A stretch of DNA of 64,000 nucleotides from Przewalskia tangutica (lineage: Eukaryota; Streptophyta; Magnoliopsida; Solanales; Solanaceae), in contig CM056733.1 of NCBI GenBank assembly GCA_029844215.1, positions 44,777,142 through 44,841,141 of the forward strand, written 5' to 3'. Positions 46,520 to 57,451 of the stretch are shown piece after piece. The notes below the pieces were generated by a model. That model made no database searches, was not told where the DNA came from, and saw only the letters and a list, made by a program, of their open reading frames with translations. A program made the position numbers and the translations under genes. The stretch's first letter is position 1, and each line of letters starts with the position of its first letter.

Positions 46520-46696
46520 CTTTTCCTTCAGTTACTGGAAGCCCTTTTCACAAGCTTCTGTCCATTGGAACTTAGCCGCTTTATGAGTCAGCCTAGTCAA
46601 TGGTGCTGATATCGAAGCGAACTGCTCCACAAATCTACGGTAATAACCTGCTAGCCCTAAGAAGTTGCGCACCTCCGTCGGAGTAGTAGGTCTCGG

Positions 46697-47576
46697 TCAA
46701 GTCTTGACCGCCTCAATCTTTGCCGTATCAACCTGAACACCGTCAGCCCCGATAATGTGCCCCAAGAATGCCACTAAGGCCAACCAAAACTCACACTTGG
46801 AGAACTTGGTGTACAACTGTCGGCTCTGGAGGACTCCAAGTACCGTCCTTAAGTGATCTGCATGGTCCTGCTCTGTGCGAGAATAAACCAGGATGTCATC
46901 AATGAATACTATAACAAACGTATCCAGAAATGGCTTGAACGCCCGGTTCATCCGATCCATAAATATCGCTGTAGAGTTAGTTAAACCGAAAGACATCACC
47001 CTGAACTCATAGTGCCCATACCGGGTCCTGAATGCAATCTTCGGGATAACTGCCTCCCTAAATCGCACCTGATGATAACCGGACCGCAGGTCTATTTTGG
47101 AGAAACACCTCGCACCCTGCAACTGGTCAAACAAGTCATCAATCTTGGGGAGGGGGTATCTATTCTTGATGGTTACCTTATTCAGCTGCTTGTAGTCAAC
47201 ACACATACGCAGCGTCCCATCCTTCTTTTTAACAAATAAAATCGGCGCTCCACAGGGAGAAATACTAGGCCTGATAAATCCTTTTTCCAACAAATCTTTC
47301 AGCTGTTCCTTCAACTCCCTCAACTCAGCAGGTGCCATCCTGTACGATGGAATAGATATAGGCCGAGTGTCTGGCAGCACATCAATACAAAACTCAATCT
47401 CCCTCTCTGGAGGAATACCTGGGAGATCATCTGGGAATACATTCGGAAACTCTCTAACCACCGGAACTGACTGAAGAACTGGCACCTAAGCCTCTGTATC
47501 GAATACCCAAACCAGATGATAGATGTACCATTTCTGCACCATCTTTCTAGCCTTGAGGTAAGAAATAAACCTACCC
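46697..47576 (-). pseudogene. Reverse transcriptase domain
   Basis: The frame holds PYRMAPAELRELK-like leader sequence (here SYRMAPAEL), FVKKKDGTLRMCVDYKQLN, FSKIDLRSGYHQVR and the catalytic FIDDILVYS, followed by FLGHIIGADGV. All core Ty3/gypsy RT motifs are present. The frame ends at a TGA near 46694 where the family has Trp. Upstream, the pol reading continues through a TAG near 47489 to about 47576, where pol is fused to LTR sequence; the Met at 47485 is not the real start. Protease and gag are deleted. Confidence 0.93.
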
Positions 47577-47579
47577 CTC

Positions 47580-48764
47580 GGACAGCACTTCCTTTGTTTC
47601 TACGTACTTTTCCACCTTTTTCAAGGCCCGAATTCAATAACCAAACAGGCCACATTTAAGGCTCAACAATGTAGCTAACAAAAGGGGATTACACGCCTAA
47701 CAGGACGTGTAAAATTCTGCCCCACAATTGATATCAAAATAGTCCAATATTTCAATGTCATTCTCGGCTAATCAATGTACAACAACACAAAGTCTTCTCC
47801 AATTCTTTTTCAATCCAAGTTGTTTAGTCTAACATGTTATATAGCCACAATCGATAACAAAAACTACAATCCCTTCTTTATATAACATGCGACGACTAAA
47901 ACTAATAACTAAATCAAATTACAATATTAAGGTTAAACATGCAACTTTCGAATTCCATCCAAATATTCCATAACATCTCAGTATTCATAATATATATCGC
48001 ATGCTTGTTTATATATATAACTACAACAACATGTAATCTTTAATCACTTAAGAGGACAAGATTGTTACCTTGACAAGCCCTAATATAACTTCAAGATCCA
48101 AAGTCGCTCCATAGCAACTTAGCTTCTTTCCTTCACGCTTCAATCTGCTATTTGAAGCCTTTAGAAGTTCACAAACAACTTTCCTTCAATTTCCAAACAA
48201 AACTATGAAAACGACTTAGGTTTTCACCTTGCGACTAATGTAAAAATGTAGTTTTTCCGGGATCTTTCTATTGAGATAACCTTACAATACCCCTAGGAAC
48301 CTTGGGTTGAAGTATTGTGAATTATGAACAACAAACGAATTTTTTTCTTGTTCTTCAATGTGCAAACCCGAGAGCTCCTCTCAAGTCTCTAAGCTTTCTA
48401 ATTTTTTCTAAGTGTTTGAGACTTGTCTTGCTACAAGGATGAATATAAAATTAAATGGAGGGTCAAGATCAAGACACTTGTGGGGGTAGGATGAAGGAAA
48501 TTTAAATATCAAGAATCAAGTGGGCTTATTGACTTGGTCAACAATGTCAAGCCTTGGCATTTCAAGACTTGACAATTTGGCATTGTCCATTTCGTCCAAG
48601 CCCAATAGAGTGGGGGTGACACGTGTCACCCTCCCATCTGTCCATAATGTTTCGTTTCCCGACATTTCTATAATTTCGATAAATTTGTACAAGTCTCAAA
48701 TCTTAACGTCCTGATTTCTTACGTATGTTCTTACATACATATCCTGGAATTACGGGGTGTAACA
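47580..48764 (-). repeat. Truncated 5' LTR of Tekay-like element
   Basis: It is colinear and nearly identical with 40169-41071 and neighbouring LTR sequence, ending GGGGTGTAACA. Its inner half is lost at the deletion junction with pol near 47578. It contains a U3 palindrome at 48614-48631. Confidence 0.9.
48614..48631. promoter_or_regulatory. U3 palindrome with G-box (perfect, 18 bp)
   Basis: GGGTGACACGTGTCACCC is a perfect palindrome about 140 bp from the LTR 5' end. Its CACGTG core is a bZIP/bHLH site. Confidence 0.65.
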
Positions 48765-48769
48765 GTATT
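48765..48769. repeat. Target-site duplication GTATT (right)
   Basis: It matches 38604-38608. Confidence 0.95.
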
Positions 48770-50772
48770 GCTACTTGTCGTTTTGGTTAGTCGCCAATGA
48801 GGTATGTGAACTTCTTCCTTCTATCGACATGATTTTCCTTGAAGTATACTTGCCTTGTTTTGGAGTATACATGGCTTATTCTTGAAGTATATTTGCCTTG
48901 TTATTTGGAGTATACGTGACTTGTTTTCTTGAAGTACTTGCCTTGTCATTAGGAAGTATTCATGTTATTGATTTTTATGCTAAAGGTATGTCTAAAATAT
49001 ACCTAAGTTCTTATCATGTCTTATGGTGGATGTTGGTAAGAGACGTTAGGAAGTATTAGAAACGGGTATAACCTATTCACGGTTCAAATGAGTGTTAATT
49101 TTAAATGTATGAGTGACTTGGTTTGAAATGAATAAGTTACTTGACTTACTTTAAAGTTATGAGATTTGATTTAAAGTAATGAGACTTGATTTTCAAGGTT
49201 AAGAGACTTGTTTTAATTAAAAGATTGTGAGACTTTATTTTCAAGTTATGGGACTTGATTTTGAAAGTCTTGTGATTTGATTATATAAAGTATAAGTGAA
49301 TTGATTTTGAAGTACATGATACTTGGTTTTGAAAGTATAAAGTCACTTGATATTTTTAAAGTTATAATACTTGAATTGAAAAGTACAAGATTACTTGATT
49401 TTAAAGAAGAGAAGTAACTTGATTTAAAGGTATAAGTTACTTGATTGATTTAAAGAGAATAAATGATTTGGGTTGGAAAGAGTAAGTGACTTGATTTAAA
49501 GAGAAGTTACTTGATTTCAAAACCTTGAATTGAATTTCTAAAGGTGTAGTAACTTGATTTCAAAAGTATAGATTACTTGATTTGGAAAGTATAGATTACT
49601 TGATTTGAAAAGGTATGGATTACTTGATTCGGAAAGAATAAGTAACTCGATTTGAAAAGTATGGATTACTCGATTTAAGGAGAATAAATGACTTGAGGTT
49701 GAAAGAAGAGGTTCTTGGATTTAAAAAGTATAAGTTACTTAAGTTTAAAAGTGTAAGTAACTTGATTTAGATAGCAAAAGTATTTTGGGATTCATTTTCC
49801 CTAACATTTCATGAAAAGATTCTTTTTATAAAGAATAGATGTACATAGCACTTTTGGGTTTATTTCCCTAACATTACATGATTTGAGTCTTCTTTTAAAG
49901 AAGTGAATGTACATAGTACTTTGGGTTCATTTTCCCTAATATTACATGACATGATAATGTCTTGATTTGTCTAAGAGGAAATAGGTGGTAGTGCTTTGGT
50001 TTTCTAAAAATGAAGTTATTATAACGGCTTTATGGGAAGTTTGCTATAACAGTGTTGTGGGAAGTCAAGAGATGGTTTAAAAATGGTTATATGGAAATCA
50101 TGTGAGAATGCCCATGATTGAATCCTTAATATAGTACATGAAATGAAAGTGCCTTGAGTTTATAAAGTGAATGTACGGCGGACGTACAATTGTTGTAATG
50201 GATCTTAATCCTTAATGAACTATGTGATAGTGCCTTGGTGTATAAAATGAACGACATGTTAGTGTCTTGGATGTTCAAAGAAAGTGATAGGTCTTTCTAT
50301 TTGGGCTAATTAGAATCAAAAGGTAATTTAAAGTGTACATAGTTGCTTGTGATAGCTTTATGTGTACAATCCTTTATGTTTACCCCGAGTCCCAAAATGG
50401 GCCGGGACATGTTGTACCTCGCATGGTATTGTCTTGGTTATTTTAGAAAGGAAGGCATGATATTGTCTTGGTTATTTTAGAAAGGAAGGCATGGTATCGT
50501 TTTGGTTATTTTAGAACGGAAAGCATGGTATTGTCTTGTTTGTTTTAAAAGGAAGGCATGGTATTTCCTTGGTTGTTTAAAAAGATGGTGCATTCATTTT
50601 GTCTAATGAGAGTTAAAGATTACTTAACTTGCATATGTTGTTCATGATAGCCATTAGTGCTAGTGTTATAAGTATAATTGCGGGGTAAACCCCCAAGACA
50701 TTATACATTTCCGTGGATTTGCTCCCCACGATGCGAGTATTGCGTATATGATCATTGCGGGTCCGTAGGTCC
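48770..50772 (+). repeat. Plus-strand LTR, part 2
   Basis: This continues the LTR broken at 38608. It has a long, irregular array of TTACTTGATTT-type units (about 49100-49760), GTATACTTGCCTTG repeats (48850-48960), the GTTATAAC module near 50030 and a 41-bp repeat of GGAAGGCATGGTATTGTC (50430-50580). The LTR never reaches its normal end, because another LTR start follows at 50773. Confidence 0.8.
49100..49760 (+). repeat. Irregular TTACTTGATTT satellite-like array
   Basis: About 660 bp of degenerate units of roughly 20-25 bp, each with (A)GT(A)ACTTGATTT and an AAAG stretch. They are far more amplified than the few copies in other LTRs. Confidence 0.75.
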
Positions 50773-52564
50773 TGTTGCACCCCGTAAGTCCAGGACATGT
50801 ATAAGAGAATGTAAGTAAGGAACACAAGACTTGAAAAGAGTACGAAAGGAAGAATTGTTTTTCCGACGAAAAATCTTCCGAACGTCGGAAAGGAGAAATG
50901 TTCGTTGATGAGAATTGGATTCTCAAAATGCCTTATTTGAAGAGTATGAAACGTATTAACATTATGGAAAATTATTTTTTACGGATTTGGTCATGTGGGG
51001 CCCACCCGAGGAATTTTACGTTTTGTGGGGCCCACGAGGGTTACAGAATTTTATGGACGAATAGGAGGGATACACGTGGCACCCCCCCACATGGGTCTTG
51101 GACGAAATTGAGACAAGGGTATAATGGTCATTTGACCAAAGTTTAGATGACAAAGTCTTGCAAGCTAGAGCTTGATATTGTTGACTAAGTCAAGAGCCAC
51201 TTGGCTTGATCCCTTTCATCCAAATTTAACATGTGTTGTAATCTAAGCCTTCCATTGTGTTTTATATAGTACCCTAGTTCAATACAAGGTCCTCAACACT
51301 TAGAAAATATTAGAGAAACTTTGAGCTTAGCCAAGAAGCTCTCGGGTTTGGTCACTTTCTCACTCAAAAATTTTGTAGTTTTGATCCATTAGCCACAATA
51401 CTTTAACCCAAGGTCCCTAAGGGTATTGTAAGGATATCTCAATAGAAAGATTTCAGAAAAACGACGTTTTCACGTTAGTCGCAAGGCGAAAATCTAAGAT
51501 GTTCTTCAACTTTGAAGATGGAATTTGAAGAGGAGTTATTCATGAGCTTCTAAAGAGTGCTTGGAGCGGATTGGAACATAAGAAAAGGAGTTAAGAATTT
51601 CTAAGGAGCGACATTGAATCTTGGAAATTATAAGGGCTTGTAAAGGTAAAATTCTTGTCGTTTTAGTAATTAAGATTACTTATTGTTGTAGCTATGGATA
51701 TTAGCAAGTATGAGATATATATTATGAAGTTGATAAGTGTTATGGATATTGGAACCCTAATCCGAAAACTTGTATGTTTAGCCTTGAGATTTCAATTCAA
51801 TTGGATTATTAGTTTAATCGTCACATGTTATATAAAGAAGGAATTATAATTGTTAAGTTGTTTATGACTATATAACATGTTAGGCCTAAGAAGTTGGATT
51901 GAAAAAGAATTGAAAAAGGACTTTGTGTTGTTGTATATGTTTAGCCAAGAATGGCTTTAAATATGGAACTAGTTTCGTATTAATTTGTGGGGCGGAATTT
52001 TACACGTCCTGTTAAGGCGTGTAATCCCCTTTGGTTAGCTGAATTGTTGGGCCTTAAATGTGGCGTGTTTGGTTATTGAATTCAGCCTTGAAAAAGGTGG
52101 CAAAGTATGTAGAAATAAAGGAAGTGCTGTCCGATTTTCCGTAGAATTTAGTGACTTTGCACTTAGAATATTCTACATTCGAAGCTAAAGGTTAATGGAC
52201 GTATTATGGCCATTATAGGTTGAAGTACTAAGTATAGCGTATTCTACTTGAAGGATGGAATAACTATCAAGGTTGAAGTACTTTGGAGCATTTTGCTATT
52301 TGTCGATAATCGTCGCGAGGTATGTGAACCTCTTCTTTCTTTTGACATGATTCTATGTATGGAATATACATGTAGTACTATTTCATGATTCCTTCTACTC
52401 TTAGAAGTTAAGAGGTATGTATGTTGATTTACTCTACGTAAAGGTTATGTCTAGGTTATCCTAAGTTCTTACCAAGTCTTATGGGAGATGTTGGTAAGAG
52501 TCGTTAGGAGATATTTGGAGCCAAGTTGACTTGGCTAAGTTACGGCACAAACGAGAATAAGTAT

Positions 52565-52711
52565 CGAACAAGCCACTGCAGCGTTAATAAAGGAAAATGT
52601 AATGACAATCAATTAAGTTAAAATGAGTAGAATTTCTCCATCTGCATAGAAGCTAAGATAAGACAAAATTATATTACATTTTCTAGATCATGGCTACTCG
52701 ATTAAGATCGT
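52565..52711 (+). repeat. Conserved ~150-bp LTR-internal block
   Basis: The block starts CGAACAAGCCACTGCAGCG and ends GATCGTTATA. It contains GGAAAATGTAATG and, inverted, TATTACATTTTCT. AATAAGTAT occurs on both sides. Copies: 9465-9630, 15105-15260, 20528-20690, 31672-31815, 43727-43885, 55612-55780, 60795-60955. Absent near 49070 and from 757-3604, 4924-7988 and 38609-41071. Confidence 0.65.
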
Positions 52712-53464
52712 TATAAATAAGTATAACTTATTCACAACACACCAAAGTATATGGTACTTAATTTATAAGAATTTACGTATGAAGTTTTAAGACTATGAAC
52801 CTCAAATTCTTAAAAGGTTAAGGGACTTTATTTTTCAAGTTATGGGACTTGATTCTTAAAGGAAGAAATAAATTGATTTAAAAGTATAGAATACTTGATT
52901 TGGAAAGTATTGATTTCTTGCCATTCTAACGTTAAGAAACTTGTTTTCTTAAAAGTTAAGAGACTTGAAGTATTTTGAAAGCTATGTGATTTGATTTGAA
53001 AGTATAAGTCTTTTGGTTATAAAAGGAATGAATTTGTTTAAAGACATAAAGAGTTATAACGGCTTTATGTGAAGTTGGTTATAACAACTTTATGGAAGAT
53101 TAAAAGAATGGTTTTCTTCAGTAATGTAAGCAAAGAAATGATTTGAAATAAAGAAGGGCAAATTGTTTTAAAGGTACCAATTGCTTAAGGTTTTAAAGAA
53201 AGAAGGCACTTGATTTAGAAGCCTATAAATGTATTTCTAAAAGGTATTGTGACTTGTCTTGAAAAGTAGGTATGACTTGATACTACGATTATTAGTATCT
53301 TGGAAGTTTATTTGAAAGAGAATCATTTTAAAGGAGTAGAGGCACGTAGTACGTTGGGTTAAATTCCCGGATTTTATAATGACATGTTAGTGCCTTAAGT
53401 AAACAAAAATGAGAGTGTATATGAACAAGCTAATAAGAAGTTAGGGGATTTCTTAACTTGCTTA

Positions 53465-53650
53465 TGTAATGTATGATAAGCCGGTGGTGCTTATGTTATG
53501 TATGGTAAGCCGGTGGTGCTTATGTTATGTATGATAAGTCGGTAGTGCTTATGTTATGTATGATAAGTCGGTAGTGCTTATGTTATGTATGATAAGTCGG
53601 TAGTGCTTATGTTATGTATGATAAGCCGGTAGGGCTTATGTTATGTATGA
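53465..53650 (+). repeat. 29-bp minisatellite (about 6 units)
   Basis: Units read ATGTATGATAAGTCGGTAGT followed by GCTTATGTT. Confidence 0.9.
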
Positions 53651-54612
53651 TGGCCAGTTGAATTAGGGTAAGAGTATAAATGAGGGGTAAACCCCCAAGA
53701 CGTTATACCACCTTCTCCAGGGTAAGAGTATAAATGAGGGGTAAACCCCCAAGACGTTATACCACCTGCTTCAGGGTAAGAGTATAAATGAGGGGTAAAC
53801 CCCCAAGACGTTATACCACATGTTCCGTGGATTTGCTACCCATGATGCGAGGAATACCTCATGCGAGTCCTTATGGGCTTATGCGGGTGAAATAGTCCCA
53901 TGCGGGAGGGTACAACCTATGCGAGGAATACCTCATGAGGGTCCACAGGACCTATGCGGGTGAAATAGTCCCAGGAGTAGGATTGCTTATCGATACTACG
54001 GGCGAGGGACCCTGTTTTGATCATGAGCCTCCTATTTTTATGCAGTATACCTTTATGGGCAGACTTATATGATTTTATCGCGTCCCAGATTGGGCCGGGA
54101 AGTATACCTTTATGGGCAGACTTATGTGACTGTATCGCGTCCCAGATTGGGCCGACAGTATAGGCGTTCCTCCATAAAGAATGTAACTACGACTATGACG
54201 GGACAGGGCCCCGCCATACCCCTGAATGTACAAGAACCTACAACTCAGGGAAACATACCAAAAGATAAGCCTCCGGAGAAACGGAGCTTCCCAATACGCG
54301 AATCGTGATCCTAGGAGCGAGGATCAACAACCGATGCACTTACTCTACCGCAGATGAACGCAGCCGGGCGAGGTCAAGATAACAGGTACCAAGTATGTGA
54401 AACTGAAAATACTGTAATAAAATCACAACAGTCTAAATAAAACAGGAGACATGTATGATAACCAGGCTACAGTTCACAACATAAAGTAGTCATGTCAAGT
54501 CAGGGACTCACGCCCTCAAAGTCATCACTCAAATATAACCCGAATTTAACTCGACAACGGCCGCGTGCCCCAAGATCTTACCTCGGATAAGCATGGCCAT
54601 GGAACCATCCTA

Positions 54613-55055
54613 ATGGAAGCATACCTGGCCACCCATCGTGTCGAGATGTCCAAAGGAAATAACAAGATAACAATCAAAATGGAAGCATACTCGTGGGCCA
54701 CCCATCGTGTCAGTATGTCCAAAGCAAATAACAAGATAACACTCCTAATGGAAGCATACCCGTGGGCCACTCATCGTGTCAGTATGTCTAAAGTAAATAA
54801 CAAGATAACACTCCTAATGGAAGCATACCCATGGGCCACCCATCGTGTCAGTATGTCCAAAGTAAATAACAAGATACCACTCCTAATGGAAGCATACCCA
54901 TGGGCCACCCATCGTGTCAGTATGTCCAAAGTAAATAACAAGATAACACTCCTAATGGAAGCATACCCGTGGGCCACCCATCGTGTCAGTATGTCCAAAA
55001 GGATCGATATAGTGGAAGCATACCCGTGGGCCACCCATCGTGTCAGTATGTCCAT
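54613..55055 (-). repeat. 69-bp minisatellite (about 7 units)
   Basis: Units carry ATGGAAGCATACCCGTGGGC and CATCGTGTCAGTATGTCC. The unit is divisible by three, giving spurious open frames on both strands. Confidence 0.92.
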
Positions 55056-56814
55056 CAATCAACCAGATAGCCGCCTCCAACGAGACGCGCAGAGTACGTA
55101 AATACAACACCTGCACAACAAAGGCTATCACAACAAGCATAGGCAAGTTCAACGTACTCGTAGACTTCCATTTTATTACAACAAATCCGGATTTTTACCC
55201 CCAAGGTACTACGTATGTTAAATTCTTTTTAAAAGATCCATTTCTTTTACAAAGGTCACCCGATGCCCGTATTATCAAAATAGAGTGACTAATATTTTAA
55301 GTAAACCAAAACAACTTCCATACTTTCTTTTTAAACCAAATTAAGACAATATCATGCCTTCTTTTTAGACCAAAACACTTCTCCTTTTAAAGTCAAGTTA
55401 CCATTTTAAAACCAATGATAAAACCATTCTTTTGTTTTCATAAAGTCGTTATAACTAACTTCCCATAAAGCTGTTATAACACTTTATGTTTTAAACCAAT
55501 TTAAGACAAAACCATGTCTTTCTTTTAAACCAAAAACTCTTCAATTTCTTAAGTCTCTTTTTCCTTTAGAAATTCGGTTCCTTACTTTGGAAATTTAAGA
55601 AAATTAATGCTTGTTTATAATGATTCTTATTACAGCAACTATGATCTAGGAAATGTAATACAATTTTGTCTTATCTTAGCTTCTATGCAGATGGAGGTTT
55701 CTACTGGTTTTAATAGTAATTATTTAGTCAATACATTTTCCTTTATTAACGCTGCAGTGGTTTGTTCGATACTTATTCTCATTTCCGAAATCAATATAAT
55801 ATTATTTCTTTTAAAACCCAATTACTCATTTCTCATAAAAGCGGTTTCACAACTGTTTAACACCAACCAAGTCCTTAATATTTCACATCAAGTCATTTAT
55901 AAGTCAAGTCTCTTATCTTTTAAACACCACAAACCATTTCTTTACCTACATAAAGTTGTTATAGCAAACTTCCCTTAAAGCTGTTATAACACTTTATGTT
56001 TTAAACCAACCAAATTCATTTAGCACATGTACGTCTACCGTACTACATAGTTCACAACAATCATGCTAGAAGAGATAGGAAGAGGTTCACATACCTCGCG
56101 ATGGTTATCGACAATTAGCAAAACGCTCCAAGTACTATAACCTTGCTAGCCTTTTCCACCCTTCAAGTAGAATACGCTACTCGTAGTACTTCAACCTATA
56201 ATGGCCACAAAACGTCAATCAACTTCCAGATCTCTTCGTAGAATATTCTAAATACAAGATTCCTTATTCTACAGAAAATTCGGCAGCACCTCTCCCCACC
56301 CCCCCGTAACCACACAAATCTCCTCCTCTACTCAGGCCCGCTACCAGGCCAACAACTCCCAGGGGATTACACGTCTAACCGGACGTGTTCAATTCTACTT
56401 CACAGATATACTACACAAGTCCATCAGAATACAAATTCAATGTAAATACAGTTCAATCCTTTTCAATATTCATTCTACATATAGTATACTCAACTATACA
56501 TTACTACAATATGTAATATCCAATTACAATAGGGGGATAAAGATCGTTACCTCGATATGCCCAAAATTTTCCATGATTATATGTCGATCCTGAGCAACGT
56601 TTAGCTCCTATTCTGTACGCTCCAAGAAACCCTTAGAAGTTTCTACAAAACTTCTACTTAATACTTCAACCAACTATGAAGATTTTCCTAGGGCTTCGTT
56701 TTGTGACTAAAGGATATAAAGTAGTAGTTCCGGGCTTTTAGTATAGAGGAAACTTTGGAATACTACAAGGTATTTTGGAATAGTAACTATACTAGAAGAT
56801 AACTTTTCTACCAA

Positions 56815-56829
56815 GGGGGGGGGGGGGGG
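56815..56829. repeat. Poly-G tract (15)
   Basis: This uninterrupted G run lies at the same LTR slot as G runs at 10659, 16300 and 45178, just downstream (in element sense) of the TATA region. Confidence 0.9.
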
Positions 56830-56920
56830 AACTTTGGACGAGAACTACTAACAAGGGGGAGGGATTTTGAGACTTGGAAAGTGTTTTTGTGGATGAAGAA
56901 GTGTTGCACTTAAGTGGGGG

Positions 56921-56929
56921 TATTTATAG
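56921..56929 (-). promoter_or_regulatory. TATA box of LTR
   Basis: The sense strand reads CTATAAATACCCCC, about 490 bp from the LTR 5' end. Confidence 0.55.
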
Positions 56930-57416
56930 GCCCTCCAATGGCCAAGATTCAAGCAAATGTAGGGTGGAGATTTGGATCCATGTGATGGATGAAGTCTTCC
57001 AACCAAGTGTCCACCACAACCTTGGGACATATGTCCACCACAACATTGGGACATATGTCCCCCACAACAAAGAGCCATGTGGCCTCCACTAGCACACAAA
57101 AAAACGTCCCTACCTAACCCCACTATCCCAAAGAATTAACTTGCAAGACTTGACTTATTGACTTGGCCACCTTGCCCACCATTTCGTCCAACCATGCCAC
57201 CTAAGGGTGCCACATGTCGCCCTCCTATTGGTCCAAAATATTTCATCTCTCGGAAAAAATCCGAAATCGGTTAAAATATTAAAAACGTAGAATTTCCTTC
57301 ACAAGGTTCGGAATCTTTTCCGTCGAAAGTTTACAATTTTGTTCTTAACCTAATTAGGGTTTATACACTTGTACGTATGTCCTTACATACATACTCTGAA
57401 AATACGGGGTGTAACA

Positions 57417-57451
57417 TTCTTCCCCCCTTAGAAACATTCGTCCCGAATGTT
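57417..57451 (-). other. Polypurine tract and adjacent hairpin
   Basis: The sense strand reads TCTAAGGGGGGAAGAA before the LTR. The hairpin AACATTCG/CGAATGTT is at 57433-57451. Confidence 0.75.

Larger units (their letters stand above)
38609..48764 (-). mobile_element. Tekay/Del-like chromovirus, deleted and broken
   Basis: This minus-strand Ty3/gypsy element has a full 3' LTR (38609-41071), PPT, chromodomain-like tail, integrase, RNase H, reverse transcriptase and a truncated 5' LTR (47580-48764), bounded by the perfect TSD GTATT. One deletion removed the rest of the 5' LTR, PBS, gag and protease. A solo LTR (42462-45772) later split pol. Several stop codons break the frame. The domain order RT-RNase H-integrase is that of Ty3/gypsy. 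Confidence 0.92.
50773..54165 (+). repeat. Plus-strand LTR, 3' end missing
   Basis: It starts TGTTGCACCCCG and has a TATA-like TTTATATAG near 51262, CGTCGCGAGGTATGTGAACC near 52311, the 150-bp block (52565-52711), the GTTATAAC module near 53050, a 29-bp array (53465-53650), the 55-bp array (53664-53824) and a two-unit repeat with CGCGTCCCAGATTGGGCCG (54035-54165). It ends in a junction with a minus LTR, without its hairpin tail. Confidence 0.8.
54187..57416 (-). repeat. Minus-strand LTR, terminal ~200 bp missing
   Basis: It enters at CTATGACGGGACAGGGCCCC, lacking the normal TGTCACGACC edge. It contains leader hairpins (near 54215-54340), a 69-bp array, the 150-bp block flanked by two GTTATAAC modules (55439-55488, 55949-55998), a 15-G tract and TATA at 56921. 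The right edge GGGGTGTAACA is followed by a PPT, so it is a 3' LTR. Confidence 0.85.

Noticed and set aside
54565..55101. 178-residue repetitive open frame and its antisense partner
   Set aside because: It is the 69-bp minisatellite again. Both strands are open because the unit lacks stops, and no protein family is recognisable.
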